A stretch of 28,038 nt of DNA. Origin: a virus. The stretch is from positions 1 through 28,038 of the IMG/VR virus record IMGVR_UViG_3300042197_001115; one strand, given 5' to 3'. This document shows, in pieces, positions 5,456 to 11,730 of this stretch. A program made the translations under genes and the position numbers. Positions within the stretch are counted from its first letter, which is position 1; each line of letters opens with the position of its first letter. The notes beneath the pieces were generated by a model. The model was not told the DNA's origin and did no database searches. It saw nothing but the letters and a program-made list of their open reading frames with translations.

Positions 5456-5533
5456 GGTTCGTTAGTATAGTTGGCCTAATATGCCTGCCTGTCACGCAGG
5501 AGATCACGGGTTCGAATCCCGTACGGACCGCCA
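5456..5533 (+). tRNA. tRNA-Asp (GTC)
   Basis: Acceptor GGTTCGT/ACGGACC, anticodon loop CTGTCAC, T-loop TTCGAAT, discriminator G, encoded CCA. Confidence 0.95.
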
Positions 5534-5610
5534 AGAATAAAAACTATTACTTATCGCTTGTTTCTCCACTAAATATTAGTGTCTGAAAAATGACATTAAG
5601 GAGAAATACT

Positions 5611-5775
5611 ATGGATATGGACGTTATAGTTCCTGTAGTGATAGCGATAGTAGTAGCAGGCTTTTTCTTTTGGAAAAAGAAGAGCAAAAGTTCCGATAGT
5701 GATGCATCAGCAGAAGGTGGTTTAGCCGGGGGCGGCAAACCCTCTGATCATGGTGGTAATCAGCACTTGAAGTAA
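5611..5775 (+). CDS. Small N-terminal membrane-anchored protein (54 aa)
   Basis: A 54-residue protein. A short acidic start (MDMD) is followed by one membrane helix, VIVPVVIAIVVAGFFFW (about residues 5-21), a positive cluster KKKSK and a low-complexity Ser/Asp/Gly tail ending HLK. By the positive-inside rule the tail is cytoplasmic. AAGGAG lies 9 bases before the ATG at 5611; an upstream ATG at 5590 precedes that site and is rejected. A near-palindrome (CACTAA/TTAGTG) at 5567-5581 lies just upstream. No family recognised. Confidence 0.75.
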   Translation: MDMDVIVPVVIAIVVAGFFFWKKKSKSSDSDASAEGGLAGGGKPSDHGGNQHLK

Positions 5776-5789
5776 CAGACCCCGGTTTA

Positions 5790-5940
5790 CACTTTTACGT
5801 AATATAAAGTGGGCAATTGTCGTCGCCATACTGACACGGTGTACACTGAACTACCGCAAGGCCCGCTATATGGGCGACTTGAGAAACTAGTGGGTAAGGT
5901 TCGCAGCCTGTTCCATAAGAATAAATGCGTGGACAGGGTA
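5790..5940 (+). ncRNA. Structured spacer of unknown function
   Basis: The 214 bases before the oxygenase gene hold no credible frame but several stems: CACTTT/AAAGTG (5790-5795, 5806-5811); CGGT/ACCG around 5837-5856; GCCC/GGGC flanked by CAAG/CTTG around 5857-5881, which competes with a longer pairing of 5822-5830 and 5869-5878; and CCTGTTCC/GGACAGG (5907-5914, 5931-5937). The mutually exclusive pairings could mean a switch. It may be a small RNA or a long leader of the gene at 5990. I recognise no known RNA class. Confidence 0.4.
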
Positions 5941-5989
5941 ACAACTCAGTTTTGGGCTTATTGGGGAAGTAGCAAAACACTTTAAAATT

Positions 5990-6529
5990 ATGAATATAAA
6001 AGACTATATTTTCGTTACTAAGATTTTTGATTCGCAGGAATGTGATGAGATTGTAAGAAAGGCCGACCAGTATAATTGGCGCCAGCATAAATGGAATGAT
6101 GCTAATACTAAATCAAAAGGCATGGAAGAAATTGATGACATACTAGTATGTAACATTGATCCTATACTTGAATCTAAAATAGCACCTAAATTATTTAATG
6201 TGTTCGGAAAATATAGTTTACTATTTGGACCTAAGAATGTTCCAATTCAATTGATTAATCAATGGGACACAATTAGAATAAACAAATATACAAAAGATGT
6301 TGGTATGAGAAGTCATATTGATCATGGTATTGACAGAGAGCATCCTGTACTGACTATCATTGCATTGTTGAATGACGAATTTACCGGCGGAAGCACTAAA
6401 ATATTAGGAGAGGCTGTTACTTTATCAAAGGGTAGTGCTGTTATATTTCCTAGCAATTTTATGTTTCCACATGAAATAGAACCAGTAATTTCGGGCATAC
6501 GCTATTCGATAACTACTTGGGCTTATTAA
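5990..6529 (+). CDS. 2OG-Fe(II) oxygenase, prolyl-4-hydroxylase type
   Basis: A 179-residue protein with the whole iron and 2-oxoglutarate site of the P4H-like family: HxD at His109/Asp111, distal His161 in FPHEIEPV, and Arg171 in GIRYSI to hold 2OG. The spacing and GGST turn (residues 133-136) fit the double-stranded beta-helix. Such enzymes hydroxylate proline or other residues in proteins, using O2 and 2OG in the cytoplasm. No ribosome site is seen before the ATG. The structured spacer lies directly upstream and may affect initiation. The substrate is unknown. It is one of four 2OG-oxygenase folds in the window. Confidence 0.88.
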   Translation: MNIKDYIFVTKIFDSQECDEIVRKADQYNWRQHKWNDANTKSKGMEEIDDILVCNIDPILESKIAPKLFNVFGKYSLLFGPKNVPIQLINQWDTIRINKYTKDVGMRSHIDHGIDREHPVLTIIALLNDEFTGGSTKILGEAVTLSKGSAVIFPSNFMFPHEIEPVISGIRYSITTWAY

Positions 6530-6547
6530 TTTTGGGTCAACAAGTAA

Positions 6548-6576
6548 TTGACAATCAATACTAATTCAGTTATACT
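6548..6576 (+). promoter_or_regulatory. Sigma70 promoter of element C
   Basis: TTGACA (6548-6553), 17-base spacer, TATACT (6571-6576). Predicted start 6583, the first base of the inverted repeat of element C. Confidence 0.85.
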
Positions 6577-6582
6577 AACATC

Positions 6583-6669
6583 ATTATATTCAAGTACATT
6601 TTGATGCCTATAAGGTTGTAGACTTGATCACCTACAATACGGTGTGCGATAAGTGTACTTCAATATAAT
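6583..6669 (+). ncRNA. Structured RNA, element C, with its own promoter
   Basis: Terminal arms 6583-6598 and 6654-6669 pair over 16 bases with one C-C mismatch (ATTATATTCAAGTACA / TGTACTTCAATATAAT). They continue into the CATT/AGTG segment shared with A and B. An inner hairpin TTGTAG/CTACAA carries CTTGATCA in its loop, as in element A. The promoter start coincides with the first base of the left arm. No coding frame. This is the best evidence that the family is expressed as RNA. Confidence 0.65.
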
Positions 6670-6970
6670 AGTTTTGGTAGTTATGCAGGACGTGAGAATC
6701 TGCAAACTACCCAGAGTTGAGATTGGGACGAGAACTGACAAAATCATTATGGGACTTTTTATCCTATAACGAACTTAAGGCAATACGTCTTGAAAACGTA
6801 TCGTGCTTATGTGATCTAGTCAAATGTTTTAATTAACCTTCTTGTATTTTGCTGACTAGGAATATATAAGCCTCTGTGCTTTGTTGATTGCAATTTGAAA
6901 TTTGCATTTTGTCACGTTGGTTACTTACTTTCTTAACTCTGTCTTATTTTTTAACATTAAAGGTAATATC
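6670..6970 (+). other. Non-coding stretch with hairpins before the coiled-coil gene
   Basis: No convincing gene. It holds a two-part hairpin (GGTAGTT 6676-6682 with AACTACC 6705-6711, GCAG 6685-6688 with CTGC 6700-6703) and a second one (ATACGT 6783-6788 with ACGTAT 6796-6801, loop CTTGAAA). The last 100 bases are T-rich, and AAAGGTAAT serves as ribosome site for the gene at 6971. It could be the long leader of that gene from the promoter at 6548, or further RNA parts. Confidence 0.45.
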
Positions 6971-7543
6971 ATGGAAATCACACTTCGTAAAGCAAATGCA
7001 CTTCAAAACAATGTTAATGACCTACTGAAGGGTATTAGTGTTGTTGATAGTGTAACCCTCAATGAGTTTGAGGATGCTGAGGTAATTCTCAGCAACAAGG
7101 CGCGTGAAGCACGTGTGTCATTCGACCGCCAGGTCGCATTGACTAAAGCACTGTACGATATTCGTACAGAAGTGGCTAACGCTAACCACTTCTCACGCAT
7201 CACAACCATGTTGACTCAGGTTGCGTTGCTTGACAAGTTGATTGGTTTCAATCAGAAAATGGCCGAACGTCAGGTTCGTGTTAGCCCTGAAGTAGTACAG
7301 GGTAAGGTTCAAAAGTTGCGTACAGTAAAGGAAGACAGCCGTATGTCACTGTATGATCGTTTCAATGAATTCACTTCAGGTGTTACAACCGATGCTGAAG
7401 TGAAGGAGTTTAAGGATAGTGTTTCTGCGCTTAAGCGTGAGAAGCAAGCACTTCAGGATCAAATCTTGGAAGCGAATGTAAGCACTAAGGTAAATCTTAG
7501 TGAGGTTACTGCAAACGTTTTGCGTAGCGAAGGTTTGCTATAA
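6971..7543 (+). CDS. Coiled-coil hypothetical protein (190 aa)
   Basis: A 190-residue, almost fully helical protein beginning MEITLRKANALQNNVND, with heptad-like stretches near residues 30-60 and 140-175 (DSVSALKREKQALQDQILEAN), so probably a coiled-coil oligomer. AAAGGTAAT lies before the ATG at 6971; a longer frame starting at 6902 lacks a ribosome site. Codon use looks more balanced and GC-richer than in the AT-rich oxygenase upstream. It has no signal peptide and I recognise no family. Its 3' end carries a perfect late motif for the initiator tRNA. Confidence 0.85.
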   Translation: MEITLRKANALQNNVNDLLKGISVVDSVTLNEFEDAEVILSNKAREARVSFDRQVALTKALYDIRTEVANANHFSRITTMLTQVALLDKLIGFNQKMAERQVRVSPEVVQGKVQKLRTVKEDSRMSLYDRFNEFTSGVTTDAEVKEFKDSVSALKREKQALQDQILEANVSTKVNLSEVTANVLRSEGLL

Positions 7544-7546
7544 ATA
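7539..7546 (+). promoter_or_regulatory. Perfect T4-type late motif in front of the initiator tRNA
   Basis: TATAAATA overlaps the stop codon of the coiled-coil gene. With T4 spacing the transcript starts at 7552, exactly the first base of tRNA-fMet. The tRNA could thus be made with a mature 5' end late in infection. Confidence 0.55.
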
Positions 7547-7551
7547 TATGG

Positions 7552-7627
7552 CGCAGAGTAGAGAAGGTGGCATCTCGTCAGGCTCATAACCTGAAGGTCG
7601 GCGGTTCGAGTCCGTCCTCTGCAACCA
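7552..7627 (+). tRNA. Initiator tRNA-fMet (CAT)
   Basis: Acceptor CGCAGAG/CTCTGCA leaves C1 opposite A72 unpaired, the hallmark recognised by methionyl-tRNA formyltransferase. The D-stem GAGA/TCTC has the A11-U24 pair of bacterial initiators. The anticodon stem is TCAGG/CCTGA, so the usual three G-C pairs are here A-U, G-C, G-C. Loop CTCATAA, discriminator A, encoded CCA. Confidence 0.92.
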
Positions 7628-7631
7628 ATAT

Positions 7632-7709
7632 GCGGGTAGACAGGACAAGGGGCGTCCAGCAGCCTTCCAAGCTGAAGATCGCGGAGTTCGACTCTCCCTA
7701 CCCGCTCCA
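7632..7709 (+). tRNA. tRNA-Gly (TCC)
   Basis: Acceptor GCGGGTA/TACCCGC, anticodon loop CTTCCAA, T-loop TTCGACT, discriminator T, encoded CCA. Confidence 0.93.
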
Positions 7710-7754
7710 AAAAATTTAATGCATGTTGTCAAACAGTAAATACATATACTCAAT

Positions 7755-7830
7755 GGGGGTGTAGCTCAGTTGGGAGAGCGGCGGCTTTGCAAGCCGTAGG
7801 TCGCAGGTTCGATCCCTGTCACCTCCACCA
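7755..7830 (+). tRNA. tRNA-Ala (TGC)
   Basis: Acceptor GGGGGTG/CACCTCC with the G3-U70 identity pair of alanine tRNAs, anticodon loop TTTGCAA, T-loop TTCGATC, encoded CCA. Confidence 0.96.
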
Positions 7831-7854
7831 TTAACTTAAGGAGTCTACGACAAC

Positions 7855-7986
7855 ATGGCAAAGAGTTCAGGTAGTAAAATTAATTCAGTTGTAAAAAGAA
7901 CAAAGCAAGGCGGCAAAGTAAAAACAAGTAGCCTTAATAAAACTGAAAAGAAAAATTTTAAAAAATATCGAGGACAAGGTAGATGA
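7855..7986 (+). CDS. Small highly basic protein (43 aa)
   Basis: A 43-residue protein (MAKSSGSKINSVVKRTKQ...KKYRGQGR) with about a third Lys/Arg and no hydrophobic core, so probably disordered and nucleic-acid or ribosome binding. AAGGAG lies 12-13 bases before the ATG. Its TGA stop overlaps the ATG of the next gene (ATGA), so the two are translationally coupled. No family assigned; small basic proteins of this kind are common beside phage tRNA genes. Confidence 0.72.
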   Translation: MAKSSGSKINSVVKRTKQGGKVKTSSLNKTEKKNFKKYRGQGR

Positions 7987-8180
7987 GTGGTAAAGGTAGT
8001 AAACCTAGACCATATAGCGTAGACCAAAAGACCTTTGATAGTAATTGGGACGCTATCTTTGGTAAGAAAAATAAAGAAGAGCCTAAGCAAGAACAAAGCG
8101 GGTATAATTCAGGGGTAGAATGTTTGCTTGCCAAGCAAAATGTCGTCGGTTCGAATCCGACTACCCGCTCCAAATCATAA
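7983..8180 (+). CDS. Small conserved-looking phage protein running through a tRNA gene (65 aa)
   Basis: The first 31 residues (MSGKGSKPRPYSVDQKTFDS and on to WDAIFGKK) match my memory of a small protein seen in many phages, which normally ends soon after FGKK. Here the frame goes on without a stop through all of tRNA-Gly (8098-8172) and ends at 8180. About 26 C-terminal residues are therefore encoded by tRNA bases, including the T-arm read as VGSNPTT. It overlaps the previous gene by ATGA. Translation through the tRNA would compete with tRNA folding and cleavage by RNase P, so the full-length product may be rare. Confidence 0.7.
   Translation: MSGKGSKPRPYSVDQKTFDSNWDAIFGKKNKEEPKQEQSGYNSGVECLLAKQNVVGSNPTTRSKS
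8098..8172 (+). tRNA. tRNA-Gly (GCC), embedded in a coding frame
   Basis: Acceptor GCGGGTA/TACCCGC, anticodon loop TTGCCAA, T-loop TTCGAAT, discriminator T, encoded CCA. It lies wholly inside the 3' part of the gene at 7983, on the same strand. Confidence 0.94.
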
Positions 8181-8183
8181 ATA
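8177..8183 (+). promoter_or_regulatory. Late promoter motif of the GDPD-like gene
   Basis: ATAAATA ends 4 bases before the ATG at 8188, one base closer than in the other five leaderless cases. Confidence 0.5.
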
Positions 8184-8187
8184 CTAG

Positions 8188-8673
8188 ATGCTATTCATAT
8201 CGTATCGTGGTATTTTTGACGGACAAAATTTCGAAGATGAAAATACACCAGACCAAATAGGAAGATCCTTTAATGCAGGATTTTCCTGTATGGTCGATGT
8301 TTGGCGTGTAGACGATAAGATATATTTAGGCAGTGAGCAGCCGTTGGTTGAAGTTACTCCTAGATATTTACAAGGCAATCGTTTTTGGCTTAATGCTAGA
8401 AACAATGATATGTATACATGGTTGCAAGCACAACCCATTAAGTTATATCCTAATTACTTCACAGTACCCAACCCAACACCCAACTATGTAACTACAAGTA
8501 GTGGGCATGATTGGGTGTTTGGTAATGTTCCTACAAACAACAATAGCATTGTTGTATTACCTGAGATACCTGACAGAGGTTTATTCAGTACAGTAAAGTT
8601 GCGCAACTACGGTATTTGTAGTTGTTATCTCACATTCAGTAAACGCTGGCGCAACGAAGGCGTTTGGTATTAA
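8188..8673 (+). CDS. Decayed GDPD-like (TIM-barrel phosphodiesterase) protein
   Basis: A 161-residue protein with the layout of short glycerophosphodiester phosphodiesterase-like proteins: a start like HRG..G...ENT, then a DVW strand, an LGHD-like turn and an HAKN-like strand. But the catalytic residues are changed: Tyr6-Arg-Gly in place of His-Arg-Gly, MVDVW in place of an EIDVW type, LGSE in place of LGHD, and WLNARN in place of an HAKN type; Glu18 of ENTP is kept. It is likely an inactive, binding or structural relative. There is no ribosome site; a late motif is 4 bases before the ATG. Its stop overlaps the stop of the GNAT gene on the other strand. Confidence 0.65.
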   Translation: MLFISYRGIFDGQNFEDENTPDQIGRSFNAGFSCMVDVWRVDDKIYLGSEQPLVEVTPRYLQGNRFWLNARNNDMYTWLQAQPIKLYPNYFTVPNPTPNYVTTSSGHDWVFGNVPTNNNSIVVLPEIPDRGLFSTVKLRNYGICSCYLTFSKRWRNEGVWY

Positions 8674-9119
8674 TAATCAAAACAACAGTAAGCATTACTG
8701 TCACTTGTCTCACTTGATTCCCATTCTGAGACTAAGGTAAATCCCGCACTACGATAAGTACTCCAACTTGTTTGTCGTGGGTAACTCCAACATAGGCTAG
8801 CACCTTCACTACGACCTTGGTCGATAGTCGCAAGTAGCAAATCTCTGCCTATATATAATCCCCTAAAATTTTCTTTAACGTACAAGCCGCGTGAACGATA
8901 GTGTTTATCCTTGCACATATGACCACTGTTAACACCAACTATATCTCCGTGTAATTTATACGCAAAGAATGTTGGTTCAGTGTTCATGTTATACATATCA
9001 TAACCACCTAATAGACACATTGCACTATTAGGTTCTATTTTACTTTCTCTATTTGGCCATAGAAGAGTATTCCAAATTGGTAGAATATCTTCAAATGTAA
9101 TCTTACATATCCTTGTCAT
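8670..9119 (-). CDS. GNAT acetyltransferase
   Basis: A 149-residue protein with a GNAT core: a strand GLYVKENFRG leading into the acetyl-CoA loop RGLYIGRDLL (the RxxGxG/A site, here with Ile before Gly), then a helix and the late YRSAGFTLVSEWE segment usual for motif B. It transfers an acetyl group to an amine; the substrate is unknown. It is the last gene of a minus-strand operon after the S8 protease and a 2OG oxygenase; its ATG lies 17 bases inside the oxygenase gene, so translation is coupled. At the 3' end it overlaps the convergent GDPD-like gene by 4 bases. Confidence 0.85.
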   Translation of the reverse strand: MTRICKITFEDILPIWNTLLWPNRESKIEPNSAMCLLGGYDMYNMNTEPTFFAYKLHGDIVGVNSGHMCKDKHYRSRGLYVKENFRGLYIGRDLLLATIDQGRSEGASLCWSYPRQTSWSTYRSAGFTLVSEWESSETSDSNAYCCFDY

Positions 9120-9897
9120 AAGAATTTTCTAATTTATAAAGTAATTTGTTCGGGTGTCCAGGCAGCAACAAATCATCTATATGTGCCCATCGTGTGGTAA
9201 ATGCCATTCTTGGATCCTTCTTAGTGTCATCTAAATCCATGTTGCAATTGACACCGTGATGCACTTCATTGCCGTTCACACATAGACCTGTGTTTATCTT
9301 CGGTCTATAAACGAATCCACTTTCAGACCAAAACTCTCCACCTGTATTTTCTTTTTGATCATCCAAATAAAATGTTACACTAAATGCTTTAGCATAACAG
9401 GCACTTTTAGTGTTAAAATATTGGTCGTTCATATCAAAATGAGAACTTAGAAATTTGTCATATGACAGTACGTTAGCATGCCAACGAATCGGTATCCAAC
9501 AGTTGGGCTCATAATTAAACGGAGGTTGCCCTTCAAAGAACTGCAAGTATTTGTAGAAAACAGGATTGATGTTATTCATCAACCATTTGTTAGACCATTC
9601 TTTAACTGTGTCTTTTGTTTGATAGAACCATTCATCTTCAAACGTTAAATCATATACTACTTGTTGTTCTCTTTTATTAGAGCCATGTGATACAATCTTT
9701 TGATTCTCTCCATCAAAAACAAATGTAGTTCTATGAGTTTTGTATGTTATGGAGTTGTTTTTAAATAAAACCTTAATAGAGTTTTTTAGTTTATTAAAAA
9801 AAGGTTCATCAAAAACATCTTGGTAGATGTATGCATGAACCTTTTTTTCAAACCAATGTACTGAGGCTTTATCTTCTATATACTCAGTTATCTTCAT
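9103..9897 (-). CDS. 2OG-Fe(II) oxygenase (264 aa)
   Basis: A 264-residue protein. The iron site is HxD at His153/Asp155 (SSHFDMND), with the distal His at 213 or 214 (NEVHHGVN) and a 2OG-binding Arg in RMAFTTRW (230 or 236). The strand FSVTFYLDD followed by TGGEFW is typical of P4H-like beta-helix folds. The N-terminal 130 residues form an extra domain that I cannot place. The ATG overlaps the stop of the S8 protease gene (TAATG), so the two are made together. It may hydroxylate a virion or host protein, or a nearby gene's product; this is inference. Confidence 0.85.
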   Translation of the reverse strand: MKITEYIEDKASVHWFEKKVHAYIYQDVFDEPFFNKLKNSIKVLFKNNSITYKTHRTTFVFDGENQKIVSHGSNKREQQVVYDLTFEDEWFYQTKDTVKEWSNKWLMNNINPVFYKYLQFFEGQPPFNYEPNCWIPIRWHANVLSYDKFLSSHFDMNDQYFNTKSACYAKAFSVTFYLDDQKENTGGEFWSESGFVYRPKINTGLCVNGNEVHHGVNCNMDLDDTKKDPRMAFTTRWAHIDDLLLPGHPNKLLYKLENSYDKDM

Positions 9898-11642
9898 TAT
9901 TTAATAGGGGTATTCCAAGTTCCAAAGAAACTGATACTGTTAACATCGGTTAATGCAAGTGTAACATCTGACTCTAATGTATCTTGATACATTGGATTGT
10001 TGTAGAAGAAAAATATAGTATTGGTTTTAACCTTAATTCTTGATGTTGTTGCAACACCAACAAACTTAACCATAACTAATTTAGTTTCTTCAGGCAAAGC
10101 AACTGTAGGTTTTTTAATTGTAATTATACCTGTAGCAGAATCTATTTCTACAAAAGGGCCGTATATTGGATCTTGTGCAGGATCGACCCATTCGACAGAA
10201 TATGATACTGTATCATCTGGATACAATGTTTTAAAATGTTCTATGTCAATAGAACTATTTAAGTCTGCAACAATCGTACTTGTAGGATCAGATGAATGAA
10301 TTCCTAAATATGAAACCATGTCAGCATTTTTATACATTGACATTGGATCAGCGGTGTACAGGTATACTAATCTATTCTGATTCTCGCTGAATCTGTCATC
10401 CTCAAACAGTAGTGCGTGTTCTGTTGCAGTGTTAATAATTGTATTCTTTACAAAATCATAGTAGCATGGAGTACTATTTAAAGCACATATCTCTAATGCT
10501 ACGCCTGCAACTAATGGACATGCAAAAGATGTACCTGAATCAACAGAGTATTGATTGTTAGTGGTGCCATTAGCAACAATTACTTCATCACCGGGTGCAA
10601 ATATATCTAAACTTAAACCAGATGATGTTACAAGACCTGAGTCGCTTGGGCTGATGTTATTGAAGCCTGCAGGGATATCATAACGGTCAGTAGCACCTAC
10701 AGTGATAACGCTATCTAATCCTGCTGGGCTTATATCTTCAACACTGATGCCTGAATTACCGGCAGCGCAAACTACAGTTACACCCGCATCAATCAAACTT
10801 TGAACCTTAGCATCTAACCAACTTGATCTTGCAATACCCCAAGACATATTAACAACTCTTGAGACTGTTGGATTAGAAGAAACTTCAGTAAGAATAGCAT
10901 CAATAGCCATACCTACTTCCATCAAATTGGCAGCATGTGTTGAACTACCGATCTTCACGTTCATTACTTTTGCATTTCTAGCAACACCTAAATTTTTACC
11001 AACTGCCATACTTGTGACAGCAGTTCCGTGACCTACATCATCGGAGAAGTCTCCGTTAAACACAGGCAGACTATAAAAATTTACTTTAATTAGACCATCA
11101 TAATCAAATTCTTGGTGATTAAAATTGATACCTGTATCCATAACATAAAATTCTGGAGTGCTTAAATGGTTGAGTTCATGGATACTGAAACTGGATAATA
11201 GAGGACGATATCTACTTGCTACACGAATTCTTGCCCATTGACCATCAGCAGAAAGAGGGTCAACTGAAGAGGGTGTGCCGTTCATAGCAGTAATGTTACT
11301 GACTGCTAGATAGGTCATAGGTTGACTGTTAATGTCAATAGATTCTACATGACCGCTAAGATTTACACCGTCTGTTGTAGATACTAAGAAGAAGCCCATT
11401 CCTAAATCTTGTTTAATAGTAGCATGTTGGGCTATGGTATCACGATCACCCTTTACAATAAACTCATGCTCTGTTGACGTATCCAATGCGGTCGCATTAG
11501 AAACACTGTCATGGTTTTTAACGTGATTCAACAGGTGCCATGGCACATCTAAATGATCTACCCCTGCAGGCACTTCAAGTTTGAATCTGTCAGCAAAGGC
11601 ATCACGTTGTTCGGTGCCGCTGAAATTCACTCTTATGGTCAT
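9897..11642 (-). CDS. Subtilisin-like serine protease (peptidase S8)
   Basis: A 581-residue protein with a complete S8 catalytic set: Asp169 in YVMDTGIN, His205 in VGHGTAVTS, oxyanion Asn296 in AAGNSG, and Ser372 in SGTSFACPLVAG. Residues 1-150 come before the protease domain and may be a propeptide or a virion-docking part. Residues after about 430 form a beta-rich C-terminal domain. There is no signal peptide, so it acts in the cytoplasm or is carried in the virion. The start has a good ribosome site (GGAG) and a late motif upstream at 11669. First gene of the protease-oxygenase-GNAT operon. Late timing would fit head or tail protein maturation, or attack on host surface proteins. Confidence 0.95.
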   Translation of the reverse strand: MTIRVNFSGTEQRDAFADRFKLEVPAGVDHLDVPWHLLNHVKNHDSVSNATALDTSTEHEFIVKGDRDTIAQHATIKQDLGMGFFLVSTTDGVNLSGHVESIDINSQPMTYLAVSNITAMNGTPSSVDPLSADGQWARIRVASRYRPLLSSFSIHELNHLSTPEFYVMDTGINFNHQEFDYDGLIKVNFYSLPVFNGDFSDDVGHGTAVTSMAVGKNLGVARNAKVMNVKIGSSTHAANLMEVGMAIDAILTEVSSNPTVSRVVNMSWGIARSSWLDAKVQSLIDAGVTVVCAAGNSGISVEDISPAGLDSVITVGATDRYDIPAGFNNISPSDSGLVTSSGLSLDIFAPGDEVIVANGTTNNQYSVDSGTSFACPLVAGVALEICALNSTPCYYDFVKNTIINTATEHALLFEDDRFSENQNRLVYLYTADPMSMYKNADMVSYLGIHSSDPTSTIVADLNSSIDIEHFKTLYPDDTVSYSVEWVDPAQDPIYGPFVEIDSATGIITIKKPTVALPEETKLVMVKFVGVATTSRIKVKTNTIFFFYNNPMYQDTLESDVTLALTDVNSISFFGTWNTPIK

Positions 11643-11668
11643 ATTTTAAACTCCAGTAATTTATTATG

Positions 11669-11676
11669 TATTTATC
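11669..11676 (-). promoter_or_regulatory. Late promoter motif of the protease operon
   Basis: On the minus strand it reads GATAAATA. The predicted start is near 11663, leaving a leader of about 21 bases that includes the GGAG ribosome site. This is a normally led late gene, in contrast to the leaderless ones. Confidence 0.5.
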
Positions 11677-11718
11677 TTTTTACCTAAAATCGAAAAAAAA
11701 CAAGGATCATACGCATCG

Positions 11719-11725
11719 TTAAATA
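11719..11725 (+). promoter_or_regulatory. Late promoter motif of the degenerate phosphoesterase gene
   Basis: TTAAATA ends 5 bases before the ATG at 11731, so the predicted start is on the A of ATG. Confidence 0.5.
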
Positions 11726-11730
11726 TATTG

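Noticed and set aside
5547-6088. Minus-strand open frames across the 54-aa gene and the structured spacer
   Set aside because: No ribosome sites, and they run opposite to clear plus-strand genes; best seen as shadows.
3516-6669. CRISPR array or IS-element ends
   Set aside because: The inverted repeats are unique pairs enclosing short non-coding RNA-like sequence, not regular direct repeats, and no transposase gene is present.
6770-6850. Hairpin with a 7-base loop CTTGAAA, identical to the anticodon loop of tRNA-Ser (TGA)
   Set aside because: No acceptor stem, T-loop or CCA can be placed around it, so it is not called as a tRNA; it may be chance or a remnant.
7726-7750. TTGTCA ... TATACT before tRNA-Ala
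   Set aside because: The spacer is only 13 bases, too short for a sigma70 promoter; the tRNA is probably read from upstream.
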